Positions 12,638 through 20,717 of a stretch of 37,171 nt of DNA are shown one piece after another. The notes below the pieces were generated by a model. It did no database searches, was not told the DNA's origin, and saw only the letters and a program-made list of their open reading frames with translations. The stretch spans positions 1 through 37,171 of the IMG/VR virus record IMGVR_UViG_3300043775_000392. One strand, 5' to 3'. Origin of the DNA: a virus. Position 1 is the stretch's first letter. Every line of letters starts with the position of its first letter. A program made the position numbers and the translations under genes.

Positions 12638-12964
12638 TTAATAGTTTACTTTTTCCCATGTCCAATTGTAGTTATTTATATCGTAGTATTTAACGCCATT
12701 TATAACTATTGGGCTTGTGGTTTCTTCACTTATGAACTCATCCTCTTCATAGTATTTGCTTATGATAACATCATTAATTGAATCATAAGATATTAATTCA
12801 TATTGGCACGCTTTGTGCTCTAGGTTTTGAGCATTAAAGTATTTAATAACTTTCTTAGCTTGCCCAATAGTAAATAATGGACAACTCCAACCATTCCATG
12901 AATCGTTTGAATCATATCCATGAAACTCTATTGGAGTGCCACAACAAAATTTAGCTTTTTCCAT
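12638..12964 (-). CDS. Hypothetical early protein (108 aa)
   Basis: A soluble, Tyr/Trp/Asn-rich protein beginning MEKAKFCCGTPIEFHGYDSN, with two adjacent Cys and a further Cys in SCPLF that could bind metal. Then come a helix (GQAKKVIKYFNAQNLEHKA) and a beta-rich acidic C-terminus. It starts 3 nt after the 36-aa membrane peptide gene. Early position suggests a host-takeover role, but the function is unknown. Confidence 0.65.
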   Translation of the reverse strand: MEKAKFCCGTPIEFHGYDSNDSWNGWSCPLFTIGQAKKVIKYFNAQNLEHKACQYELISYDSINDVIISKYYEEDEFISEETTSPIVINGVKYYDINNYNWTWEKVNY

Positions 12965-12966
12965 GT

Positions 12967-13077
12967 TTAATTGTTTTGATTGTTTTTGTAATTGTAGATA
13001 TAACCAAAGGCAATGATTAATAATAATACAATGCCAAGATAGAAAGGGATGCTTTCTTGTAATGCTGATTGGTGCAT
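12967..13077 (-). CDS. 36-aa membrane microprotein heading the early operon
   Basis: The ATG at 13077 opens MHQSALQESIPFYLGIVLLL and continues through a hydrophobic helix (about 11-28) to a polar Asn/Lys tail. It stops 2 nt before the next gene. It is the first leftward frame after the intergenic region and would be translated from the early leader. Topology and tight spacing support it; function is unknown. Confidence 0.5.
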   Translation of the reverse strand: MHQSALQESIPFYLGIVLLLIIAFGYIYNYKNNQNN

Positions 13078-13132
13078 AATTAAAAATTTAACTTGTGATT
13101 TAATGATCTAAAGTTAAGGACTATATTAATAC

Positions 13133-13152
13133 AAAGTACAAAAAAGTACAAA
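13133..13152. repeat. Perfect tandem repeat AAAGTACAAA x2
   Basis: Two adjacent identical 10-bp units sit about 55 bp upstream of the first early gene. Each contains GTAC, and one turn of DNA separates the copies. They lie where the early promoter is expected (minus strand reads TTTGTACTTT twice), so they may be an operator. Confidence 0.7.
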
Positions 13153-13246
13153 TATTTTTAAATTATTTGGAATCCTGGTACGAGCTAGAATGGATCATTC
13201 GGATGTATTTAGATAGTTCTATCTTATAATTGATATTATAATATGC

Positions 13247-13270
13247 ATTATATAATATATATTATATAAT
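13247..13270. repeat. Perfect 24-bp AT-only palindrome
   Basis: All 12 base pairs of the dyad match with no loop, centred between 13258 and 13259. It could extrude as a cruciform or unwind easily and lies centrally in the divergent region. Confidence 0.7.
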
Positions 13271-13710
13271 ATATGATATCCGATATATTGTATATTAACT
13301 AGATAAATTGAATATATAATGGGATATGTAATATTAATTAAATTAGTCCTATTCATTGTTAGTTGGCGAAAATGACTAAGTAACATATCATTAAATTATT
13401 CCCTAACTTTGAACGCACATAAACTAACCTTATTTAACATAATGGTAATTATAAGAAAAAACAAACATTGATAATCAACAAGTTATATTTATGGATATTG
13501 GAATTACTAAGGAATTTAGCACCGTATACCCTTTTTATTCGTAAGAAAGTTTTCGTAGGTGGCTTGTGCCCCCTAAAATTCTGATACCAAACAATGACTT
13601 TAACTTTTTTGTATTTTGATTTTTTTTATTTTGTAATAGACACATTAAAATAATATATAATATGTACAAGTGTAAACCAAAACCTAAGAAGTAACTTAAA
13701 CCACACAACA

Positions 13711-14271
13711 ATGAATGCGGAATTTAAAGAGATAAGTAAAGAGGCTTTTATCATAGCCTATAAGGAGAACTTTGGCAATATCACCATTAGCTGTGAAGCT
13801 GCAGGAGTATCAAGAGGGATGTATAAGTCTTGGTGTGAGAAAGATCCTGAGTTCAGAAAGCGTTTAGCTGAAATAGAGCCTGAAGAGATTATGTTAGACT
13901 TTGGAGAGCAGAAGCTTATGGAAAGGATTGCTAGGGGTGATACCTTAGCTACGATGTTCCTACTAAAAACTAAAGGAAAGCGTAGAGGCTATATCGAGAA
14001 ACAAGAGGTTGCTCACGAAGGTGATGTAGTGAAGCAGATTACAGTTAACGTAGTTAGACCAGAAGAACTGCCGAATATTCAAAAGCAGTTAGATGGTGAT
14101 GAGCACAAAGAGTTACCTGAAAGTTCTCCAATAGTAAACTTTGATACCCAAGTAGAACCAGGAATGGTTATACCAGCTACGATGGCTGGTGAAATCGATG
14201 AAATTCCATTGTATGACCATGATAAAGGCGAATATTTAGACCTAAATGACCAAGATGAATACGAAGAGTAG
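13711..14271 (+). CDS. Terminase small subunit
   Basis: The N-terminal part carries a helix-turn-helix (FGNITISCEAAGVSRGMYKS, about 21-40) typical of small terminases. Then come DPEFRKRLAEIE and LMERIARGDTLATMFLLKTK, a block shared by phage small terminases of this type, then an acidic disordered tail. The protein recognises the packaging site and regulates the large subunit. It is the first rightward gene and is followed by the large terminase after a 115-nt gap containing only a small GGCTT/AAGCC hairpin. Length (186 aa) is normal. Confidence 0.85.
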   Translation: MNAEFKEISKEAFIIAYKENFGNITISCEAAGVSRGMYKSWCEKDPEFRKRLAEIEPEEIMLDFGEQKLMERIARGDTLATMFLLKTKGKRRGYIEKQEVAHEGDVVKQITVNVVRPEELPNIQKQLDGDEHKELPESSPIVNFDTQVEPGMVIPATMAGEIDEIPLYDHDKGEYLDLNDQDEYEE

Positions 14272-14386
14272 TCTAAAATCAATTTAAAGGGCATTTAGAG
14301 ACGATTTAAGACACTTTTAGTATAAAATAGTACCATAATACCAAAAAGAGAAAATAATGGCTTAAAAAGCCTTAAAACCAACATGA

Positions 14387-15523
14387 ATGAACGTAACTAC
14401 CAACAAAGTATTCCAAATCTTGCAAGAGAGCCCAAAAAAAATCTCAGTTATGCAAGGAGGAACAAGAAGTGGCAAGACATACAATATCTTGACATGGTTT
14501 ATCGTCAAACTGTTACAAGAAAAGGGAAAGACTTTGACTATCTGCCGTTCCTCGCTTCCGTCTATCAAGGGTTCTGTAATGAGAGACTTCATAGAGATAC
14601 TTTCAAAATATGGCTTGTACTCAGAAGACAAACACAACAAATCCGAAAGTTTATATTTTCTAGGAGGCAACACCGTAGAGTTCGTATCTACAGATCAGCC
14701 TCAAAAAATCAGAGGTCGTAAGCGTAACTATCTTTTCATCAACGAGGCAAATGAGGTGAACTACGAATCTTGGATGCAGTTAGCCCTTCGTACAACCGAG
14801 AAGATTGTAATTGACTATAACCCATCAGATTATTACTCTTGGATATATGACAAGGTAATTCCTCGTGAGGATGCTGACTTTACCATCACTACCTACAGAG
14901 ATAACCCATTTTTAGAAAAATCTATCGTTGAGGAGATTGAAAGGCTTAAAGATGCTGACCATGAATACTGGAGAGTTTATGGTTTAGGAGAAAGAGCTAT
15001 CTCGGAAGCGACTATTTATACTCATTGGAAACGCAGAAGAACTTTCCCAGAAGGAGGGGATATATTTTATGGTTTGGACTTTGGCTTCAACAATCAGACA
15101 GCACTCGTTCGTGTCAAACTCTACGATAACGAAATGTATGTGGACCAGCTCATTTACGACACTAAAATGTCAACAGCCCTTTTAATCGACAGAATGAGGG
15201 CATTGGGCTTAGATAGGAACTCAGAAATCTTTGCTGATCCTGCAGAACCTAAAACTATCTCGGAGGTTAACAAAGCAGGGTTTAATTTGAAGAGTGCAGT
15301 AAAAGATGTCTTTGCAGGAATCAATAAGGTTAAATCCTTTCCACTAGTAATCAAAAGTGATTCTTTGGATTTGTTAGATGAAGTAAAGAATTACAAATGG
15401 AAAACGGATACGGATGGCAATACTTTGGATGAACCTGTGAAATATCGAGACCACTTAATGGATGCAATGAGGTATGCTATATACACAAAATTTGCTAAAC
15501 CGAAAAGAGGATGGGTTGTATAG
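14387..15523 (+). CDS. terL: Terminase large subunit
   Basis: The ATPase domain has Walker A GGTRSGKT (24-31) and Walker B with the catalytic acid YLFINEAN (115-122). The coupling region contains TTYRDNPFL (168-176). The RNase H-like nuclease follows, with Asp231 in YGLDFGFNNQTA, Asp284 in FADPAEP, and a third acid near Asp359 in HLMDAMRYA. It powers DNA translocation into the prohead and cuts the DNA. At 378 aa it is shorter than many TerL proteins but contains both domains. It lies in the conserved order small terminase - TerL - portal. Confidence 0.95.
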   Translation: MNVTTNKVFQILQESPKKISVMQGGTRSGKTYNILTWFIVKLLQEKGKTLTICRSSLPSIKGSVMRDFIEILSKYGLYSEDKHNKSESLYFLGGNTVEFVSTDQPQKIRGRKRNYLFINEANEVNYESWMQLALRTTEKIVIDYNPSDYYSWIYDKVIPREDADFTITTYRDNPFLEKSIVEEIERLKDADHEYWRVYGLGERAISEATIYTHWKRRRTFPEGGDIFYGLDFGFNNQTALVRVKLYDNEMYVDQLIYDTKMSTALLIDRMRALGLDRNSEIFADPAEPKTISEVNKAGFNLKSAVKDVFAGINKVKSFPLVIKSDSLDLLDEVKNYKWKTDTDGNTLDEPVKYRDHLMDAMRYAIYTKFAKPKRGWVV

Positions 15524-15536
15524 GTTAAAAATTGTT

Positions 15537-15544
15537 TACTTTTG
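15537..15544 (+). promoter_or_regulatory. TACTTTTG box before the portal gene
   Basis: TACTTTTG fits TAnnTTTG, is followed by TAAAAA, and has a TTG 18 nt upstream. It lies 18 nt before the GTG start at 15562, and the preceding gene ends at 15523. Confidence 0.5.
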
Positions 15545-15561
15545 TAAAAACATCTTATAGC

Positions 15562-16971
15562 GTGAAATTTACTGAATTTATAGGAGGTATCATTCCCTTC
15601 AAAAAGAAAGCGGCAACTAATATAGGTTTCTCAAGTAATCCTTTAGCCGACTTTGCAGGTTTAATTCAAGGAAGAGTTTTATATCCTGAGATAAATCAAA
15701 AGAAATATGTAAATGACTATTGTAACAATAGTGAAGTATATGCTATCATCAAAAGAATAGCTAAGACTGTATCTACAGTTCCTTTCTACGTTTATAGCGT
15801 TAAAAACAAAAAAGCGTTTAATCAGTACAAGTCATTAATCGCAAACGCAAATTCAGTAGCTGATTTAGCTAAGGCTGAGTTGGTTAGAGTAAAAGCAATC
15901 GAAGAAGTTGCTGATTCTCCACTAAATGATTTATTACAACAACCAAATGAATATCAATCATTCTCCGAGTTAATGGAGAACATGGTTGGTTACAAACTAA
16001 TAACAGGTAATACTTACATATGGGCAAATAGATTGTCTAATGGTAAGGTGCAAGAATTAGTAGTTCTCCCATCCCAATATGTGGCTATCGTTTCTGATGG
16101 CACTATTAATGGGGTTGAAGCGTACACATTTACTTTGGTAGGATGGGATAATTTACCAGCAAGTGATGTGATACATCTTAAGTACTTCAACCCTTACTTT
16201 GACACTAATGGTCAGCAATTATACGGATTGTCACCTTTACAAGCTGCATTTAGAACAGTACAACGTTCTAACGATGCAAAAGATACATCTGTTGGTATGT
16301 TGCAGAATCAAGGACCTAAAGGTGTATTGTTTGCTAAAGAAGGCAACAATGATTTCGGACCAGAGGCAGCAGGTAAGTTAAAAGAAGATTTCTACAATCA
16401 ATACGGAACTAAAACTCAGGGCGGTATCGTTCAGAACGCTGGAAGAATATTAATTGCAGGTGCAGAATTAGGTTGGTTGAATATGGGCTTGTCTCCTATA
16501 GACTTGCAGTTGTTAGAATCAGAGAAGATTACGCTTAGAGAACTTTGTAACGTATATGGAGTTAACTCTGCGTTGTTTAATGATCCTGATAACAAGACCT
16601 ATAACAACATGAAGGAAGCTAAGAAGGAAATGTTGACGCAAGTTGTACTTCCTGAGTTAGTAGCAATTCGTGATGCGTTAAATAGATTTTTTGCAAATGA
16701 GATGGGTAGAGATACTTACATCGACTTTGACTTAACTGTGTTCCCTGAATTACAAGAGGACATGAAAGAGTTAAGTTCAATCCTTTCTCAGTCTTGGTGG
16801 ATTACTCCTAACGAAAAGCGTGTGGCTATGCGTTATGAGACTATACCTGATGAGGTAATGAACGAAATCTTTATTCCTGCAGGTTACTTGCCTATAGACG
16901 AATTGACTATGTTGCAAGACCCTCGTAATGCTCAACAACAAAGCGATTATAACAGACCTCCTGTAAAATAG
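15562..16971 (+). CDS. Portal protein (HK97/SPP1-like phage portal)
   Basis: The GTG at 15562 (MKFTEFIGGIIPFKKK) was chosen as start. The frame is open back to a TTG at 15532, but that stretch overlaps a promoter-like box. The body matches phage portal proteins: NSEVYAIIKRIAKTVSTVPF near the N-terminus, VADSPLNDLLQQPNEYQSFS, GNTYIWANRL, VIHLKYFNPYFDTNGQQLYG, and the C-terminal FNDPDNKTYNNMKEAKKEML and LPELVAIRDALNRFF blocks. Twelve copies would form the ring at the capsid vertex through which DNA passes. It is followed 2 nt later by the MuF-like gene. Confidence 0.93.
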   Translation: MKFTEFIGGIIPFKKKAATNIGFSSNPLADFAGLIQGRVLYPEINQKKYVNDYCNNSEVYAIIKRIAKTVSTVPFYVYSVKNKKAFNQYKSLIANANSVADLAKAELVRVKAIEEVADSPLNDLLQQPNEYQSFSELMENMVGYKLITGNTYIWANRLSNGKVQELVVLPSQYVAIVSDGTINGVEAYTFTLVGWDNLPASDVIHLKYFNPYFDTNGQQLYGLSPLQAAFRTVQRSNDAKDTSVGMLQNQGPKGVLFAKEGNNDFGPEAAGKLKEDFYNQYGTKTQGGIVQNAGRILIAGAELGWLNMGLSPIDLQLLESEKITLRELCNVYGVNSALFNDPDNKTYNNMKEAKKEMLTQVVLPELVAIRDALNRFFANEMGRDTYIDFDLTVFPELQEDMKELSSILSQSWWITPNEKRVAMRYETIPDEVMNEIFIPAGYLPIDELTMLQDPRNAQQQSDYNRPPVK

Positions 16972-16973
16972 TA

Positions 16974-17804
16974 ATGGCTAAAATACTATATCCATCTCAG
17001 CAATTTGCTTTGCAACAAAAGATTGCAAGGAAATCAATCAGAGAATATCAGCCACAAATAAAGGCTGTATTGCAGAAAGATTTTGACAAAGCTGCGGATT
17101 TGGTTGCTAGTATGGGAGCACAGCAAACTGTAAATAATCGACAAGCATTATTTGACTCAAAGTCAATTAATAATATTTTACGAAATTTGTATGAGAACGT
17201 GGGCGGCTATACCGCAATGCGTTACGAAAAGATATTTGACAACTTTAAAAAAGAAGAGTCTATAGACTTTGATCCACTAGATATTGCTGACGAATGGTTA
17301 GCGTTTATGTTGTCTTATTGGACAGCTATTAGTGGAGCTAAAATGTATGGCATTGAGAATACAACCGAAACAGAGATTGCTAGGTTGATTAATAACGCAA
17401 TACGTTATGGTCAAGAGAATAATCTTACAGAAAGAGAAGTAAATAACATGGCGATTACTTTACTTAGAGATGGTAAGATTAATAGCTCAAGAAGTTTATT
17501 GATTGCTCGTACTGAATCGCATCAGGCTTTAAGCACAGGTGCATTTGGTGCAACTAAATACTCAGTAGTTCCTTTGCTAAAGCAATGGGTACACTCAGAG
17601 TATATGGCAGCTCCTAGATTGTGGCATTTAGATTTGGATAGACAAACTAATCCTGACACACAAGGAACGAGAATATTGGTGAATCAGCCATTTATGGTAA
17701 ACACACCAAACTTAGGGGTGATACAAATGCAATACGCACATGACGCTATAGGCGGTGCTATAAATAACTGCAACTGCAGATGCTGTACGGTGTATATTGC
17801 GTAA
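16974..17804 (+). CDS. MuF-like minor head/morphogenesis protein
   Basis: The N-terminal 130 residues are helical. The C-terminal half carries the Mu gpF-like domain: SSRSLLIARTESHQALSTGA, then WVHSEYMAAPRLWHLDLD and a terminal NNCNCRCCTVYIA. The W-x(n)-APR-xWHxxLD and N-C-R-C pattern is diagnostic of this family. MuF proteins associate with the portal inside the head and are needed for head assembly or for genome ejection. It lies between portal and prohead protease as usual. No fused toxin or enzyme domain is evident. Confidence 0.88.
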   Translation: MAKILYPSQQFALQQKIARKSIREYQPQIKAVLQKDFDKAADLVASMGAQQTVNNRQALFDSKSINNILRNLYENVGGYTAMRYEKIFDNFKKEESIDFDPLDIADEWLAFMLSYWTAISGAKMYGIENTTETEIARLINNAIRYGQENNLTEREVNNMAITLLRDGKINSSRSLLIARTESHQALSTGAFGATKYSVVPLLKQWVHSEYMAAPRLWHLDLDRQTNPDTQGTRILVNQPFMVNTPNLGVIQMQYAHDAIGGAINNCNCRCCTVYIA

Positions 17805-17814
17805 ACAAATAAAT

Positions 17815-18588
17815 ATGAGTAATTTTTATAACAGAAAAGGAGTAAGTGGAGCACCGATAGATATGTCGGATGACTCAAGAACCGTAGTGGTTTACTATTC
17901 CGCATTTGGTAACGTAGATAGTGATGGTGATGTAATCACTCCTGGTGCGTTCACTAAATCATTAAAAGAGAATGGTCCAAAAGCTAAGAATAGAATCTGG
18001 CATTTGTTCAACCATTCTACAGACAAGCCTATTGCAAAACCATTCGACATGGAAGAAGATGCTTTTGGTTTAAAGGCTTACGTTAAAATGCCAAACACAA
18101 CTTTAGGTAGAGATACTTACGAGTTGTATAGAGATGGGCATATAACTGAACATAGCATTGGATTCCAAACTGTGAAGTCTCAAGCTAAGTCTGGTTATAA
18201 CGAAATATCAGAAATTAAATTGTTTGAAGGTTCCTCAGTTTTATGGGGAGCTAATTCTAATACACCAACAGTAATGGTTAAGTCTGAAATTAAGGCTACA
18301 GTTATTGATGAGATAGCTAAGACTATCAAATCTTTAAGAAATGGCTTTTATACAGACGAGACATTCGGTTTGTTGGAATTAAAACTTAAACAATTACAGC
18401 AATACCTTGCAGAAATGGAAGATGAAGAGTCAGTTCCTTCAGAAGAACAACCGCCTATAGAAGAACCATCTGAATTGCAACCAGAAGGTGAATCAGAAGA
18501 AGAGGCATTGGAAGAAGAAGAAAACCCGACTATTTCCATCGACATCGAGGTTAGCAAATATTTACAATCATTTAAAATTTTCAACTAA
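17815..18588 (+). CDS. Prohead protease (HK97 family, S78-like)
   Basis: The start at 17815 (MSNFYNRKGV) is the first ATG; a TTG-opened extension from 17797 would overlap the MuF stop. Residues 22-48 (RTVVVYYSAFGNVDSDGDVI then TPGAFTKSL) match the protease N-terminal block. Catalytic residues are His67 in LFNHS and Ser114 in TEHSIGF, with Glu near 132-138. The C-terminal 60 residues are acidic and Glu/Ser-rich, not conserved in the catalytic fold. The enzyme cleaves the scaffold-like part of the capsid protein during maturation. Its stop overlaps the capsid start by 1 nt. Confidence 0.92.
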   Translation: MSNFYNRKGVSGAPIDMSDDSRTVVVYYSAFGNVDSDGDVITPGAFTKSLKENGPKAKNRIWHLFNHSTDKPIAKPFDMEEDAFGLKAYVKMPNTTLGRDTYELYRDGHITEHSIGFQTVKSQAKSGYNEISEIKLFEGSSVLWGANSNTPTVMVKSEIKATVIDEIAKTIKSLRNGFYTDETFGLLELKLKQLQQYLAEMEDEESVPSEEQPPIEEPSELQPEGESEEEALEEEENPTISIDIEVSKYLQSFKIFN

Positions 18589-19754
18589 TGGTAGAAGAAA
18601 TTAAAAGTGCTTTTGAAGGTATCAAGTCTGAATTAAACGGACAATTTGATGCTGCTAAAGCTGAAAACGTAGCTGCAGTAGACGCAGTTAAGTCTGAATT
18701 AGAAGAATTAAAATCTCAAGTAGCTGTAGTTAAAGATGCTGCAGACAAACTTGAAGCAAAAAACAATCGTATTAAAATGAACGAAAATCAAGTAAAAGGG
18801 TTCAACGCAACTCTTGCTGAAGCAATCGAGAAGAATGCTGACAGCATCGCAAAATTAGGTCGTGGTGAAGTAAAGCGTTCTGGCTTTGTATTAGACACTA
18901 AGGCTGTAGGTAACATGACAGAAGCAGTTAACTTAACTGGTGATATTCCTCGTCAATATGCTCCACAAGTTTATGCTCTTCCTAATCGTAAAGTACACGT
19001 TAGAAGTTTGTTACCAGTAGGTACAATCTCTACAGGTTTATTTACTTTCCCTAAGGAAACTGGTGGTGAAGGTGATGTAGCTCCTCAAACTCAAGGTAGC
19101 ACTAAATCTCAATTAGATTTCGATATCACAATGACTGATGCTCCTGCTCAGTACATCGCTGGTTTCGTAAGAATCTCTCGTCAAATGTTGGATGACGTTC
19201 CTGCAATGACTTCTTTCTTACAAGCTCGTTTGTTAGAGAAATATTTATTAGCTGAAGATGCTCAATTATTGAATGGTAGTGGTACAGCTCCAAACTTAAC
19301 TGGTTTGACTATTAACGCTGCTGCTCCAACTGGTGCTGCAACTGTAGACGTTGAGCAATTAGTACAAGCTATTGCACAAGTTTCTGCTACTAACTATTCT
19401 GCTAATGGTATCTTGATTAACCCAACTGATTGGGCTAACATCATGAATACAAAGAATACTAACGCTGCTTATAGCCTTCCAGGTTCTACAGTTGTTACTA
19501 CTGATGGTTCTTTAACTATTGCTGGTGTACCTGTATTCCAATCTACAGCAATCGCTGCTGATAAGTTCTTAGTAGGTGACTGGGCAATGGGTGCTCAAAT
19601 CATGCAAAATCAAGGTATCTCTGTTCAGTTCTCTGAATTTGATAGCGATAACTTCCAAAAGAACTTGATTACTGTAAGAGTTGAAGCTCGTATTGCATTC
19701 CCTATCTACTACAACAATGCGTTTGTATATGGTGATTTCGGTAACGTAGCTTAG
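18588..19754 (+). CDS. Major capsid protein (HK97 fold) with N-terminal scaffold-like domain
   Basis: The first 65 residues or so are a charged coiled coil (KSELEELKSQVAVVKDAADK) that would act as a delta/scaffold domain and be removed by the protease. The HK97 fold follows, with RKVHVRSLLPVGTISTGLF, FRISRQ-type signature FVRISRQMLDDVPAMTSFLQ, LLNGSGTAPNLTGL, ILINPTDWANIMNTK and the C-terminal VRVEARIAFPIYYNNAFVYG. It is the major structural subunit. The gene is immediately followed by a strong terminator (19776-19804), which fits high expression. Protease and capsid start/stop codons overlap. Confidence 0.95.
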   Translation: MVEEIKSAFEGIKSELNGQFDAAKAENVAAVDAVKSELEELKSQVAVVKDAADKLEAKNNRIKMNENQVKGFNATLAEAIEKNADSIAKLGRGEVKRSGFVLDTKAVGNMTEAVNLTGDIPRQYAPQVYALPNRKVHVRSLLPVGTISTGLFTFPKETGGEGDVAPQTQGSTKSQLDFDITMTDAPAQYIAGFVRISRQMLDDVPAMTSFLQARLLEKYLLAEDAQLLNGSGTAPNLTGLTINAAAPTGAATVDVEQLVQAIAQVSATNYSANGILINPTDWANIMNTKNTNAAYSLPGSTVVTTDGSLTIAGVPVFQSTAIAADKFLVGDWAMGAQIMQNQGISVQFSEFDSDNFQKNLITVRVEARIAFPIYYNNAFVYGDFGNVA

Positions 19755-19775
19755 TCTTAGACTAATCTAAAATAT

Positions 19776-19804
19776 AAGGGGTAGCCAAAAACTACCCCTT
19801 TTTT
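19776..19804 (+). terminator. Strong intrinsic terminator after the capsid gene
   Basis: AAGGGGTAG (19776-19784) pairs perfectly with CTACCCCTT (19792-19800) around a 7-nt loop, followed by a T run to 19804. It lies 22 nt after the capsid stop and just before a promoter-like box. Confidence 0.88.
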
Positions 19805-19822
19805 AATGCGTTAAATTTTGAC

Positions 19823-19830
19823 TATTTTTG
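19823..19830 (+). promoter_or_regulatory. TATTTTTG box before the connector gene
   Basis: TATTTTTG is followed by TAAAAA and lies 15 nt before the ATG at 19846, directly after the capsid terminator. It would restart transcription for the connector and tail genes. Confidence 0.5.
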
Positions 19831-19845
19831 TAAAAAACATACAGG

Positions 19846-20391
19846 ATGCAAATTGTAAGAGATATAGCGGTTTTATCTGATACTGTTTCAGAAGCAATAA
19901 CCTTAGCAGAGGCTAAAAACTATCTAAGAGTAGATTATTCAGAAGATGATGCATTGATTGAAGCTTTAATTACTTCAGCAAGAGTAAGATTAGAGCAATA
20001 TGCTGGTGTGGCTATGACACAAAGAAACTTACAAGTAGTTGCTTTTATGAGTGAGTTTATCGAGCTTCCATATGTGCCAGTTGGTGTTTTGATGTCAGTT
20101 GAATATTGGAATGGACAAGATTGGTTAACATTAGAAGAAGGGGATTATTATACTTTAGGCACAAACACCATGAAAATTTATTCTGTATCTTATCCAGGCG
20201 GAGAATATAGGTTTACATATACTTGTGGGTACTGTGAACCAACTCCTACTATGAGAACAGCTTGTTTTAAGATGTTGGCTGATCTATACGAGTATAGAGA
20301 ATCAAGCGTAGAGTCAAGTAGACCAAGTGCCAACTTAACAACTGCTTATGAGCTTATGAAGCCATATAAGCGTATTAACTACATATTATAA
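19846..20391 (+). CDS. Head-tail connector protein (gp6-like)
   Basis: The N-terminus ITLAEAKNYLRVDYSEDDAL followed by IEALITSARVRLEQYAGVAM is the helical signature of phage gp6-like head-tail connectors. The middle has ELPYVPVGVLMSVEYWNG, and the C-terminus YRFTYTCGYCEPTPTMRTAC-type block is usual for this family. Twelve copies would sit under the portal. It is the first gene after the capsid terminator, in the standard order connector, closure, completion protein. It overlaps the next gene by 1 nt. Confidence 0.85.
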   Translation: MQIVRDIAVLSDTVSEAITLAEAKNYLRVDYSEDDALIEALITSARVRLEQYAGVAMTQRNLQVVAFMSEFIELPYVPVGVLMSVEYWNGQDWLTLEEGDYYTLGTNTMKIYSVSYPGGEYRFTYTCGYCEPTPTMRTACFKMLADLYEYRESSVESSRPSANLTTAYELMKPYKRINYIL

Positions 20392-20717
20392 TGATAGGTA
20401 AATTACACGAAAGAATAACTTTTAAAAGTAAGACAGGTGTATCTGATGGAGCTGGTGGGTATGTTAATACCCTTGCTGATTATTATACTTGTTGGGCTCA
20501 GATCGTAAGAGACTCTGAAGCTAAAACAGACATAGTAAGCAAGGACTCTTTAAATCGTGATATTAGCTTTAGAATTAGATATACTACATCTAAGACATTT
20601 GATAACAAGTTGATTATCAGCTATAAAAACGATTTATATTTGATAAACTCAGTTATAAACGAAGGTGACTTAAATAAGTATTTTATCATAGGATGCTCAA
20701 CTATTAAGAATGGCTAG
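20391..20717 (+). CDS. Head-tail adaptor/head closure protein (SPP1 gp16-like)
   Basis: The small beta-rich protein begins MIGKLHERITFKSKTGVSDG and contains GAGGYVNTLADYYTCWAQI, with SFRIRYTTSKTFDNKLIISY near the middle and a short end. The RITFK..G...DGxGGYxxTxxxYYxxWAxI pattern is that of phage head-tail joining or head closure proteins. It sits between connector and completion genes and overlaps the latter by 8 nt. Confidence 0.8.
   Translation: MIGKLHERITFKSKTGVSDGAGGYVNTLADYYTCWAQIVRDSEAKTDIVSKDSLNRDISFRIRYTTSKTFDNKLIISYKNDLYLINSVINEGDLNKYFIIGCSTIKNG

Larger units (their letters stand above)
13078..13710. other. AT-rich divergent intergenic region: promoters and candidate origin
   Basis: This is the only stretch over 300 nt without a gene. 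Left to right it holds: a tandem 10-bp repeat (13133-13152); an AGATAG/CTATCT hairpin (13211-13224); a perfect 24-bp AT palindrome (13247-13270) in a run of TATA-like sequence; a TAACTTTG box on the plus strand (13404-13411); and a T-rich promoter-like zone (about 13600-13675) before the small terminase. It must contain the early leftward and late rightward promoters and may contain the replication origin. No tRNA, obvious ncRNA or perfect DnaA box was found by eye. Confidence 0.6.

Noticed and set aside
13540-13600. Possible tRNA or structured RNA in the gene-free region
   Set aside because: A short GC-richer patch is present, but no cloverleaf, anticodon arm or T-loop signature could be built.
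14383-14721. 112-aa frame starting 4 nt before the large terminase
   Set aside because: Fully overlaps TerL Walker A and Walker B coding in another frame, with basic low-information sequence.
18348-18584. Leftward Ser-rich frame opposite the protease tail
   Set aside because: Antisense reading of GAA/GAG-rich acidic codons gives Ser-rich protein; not a gene.
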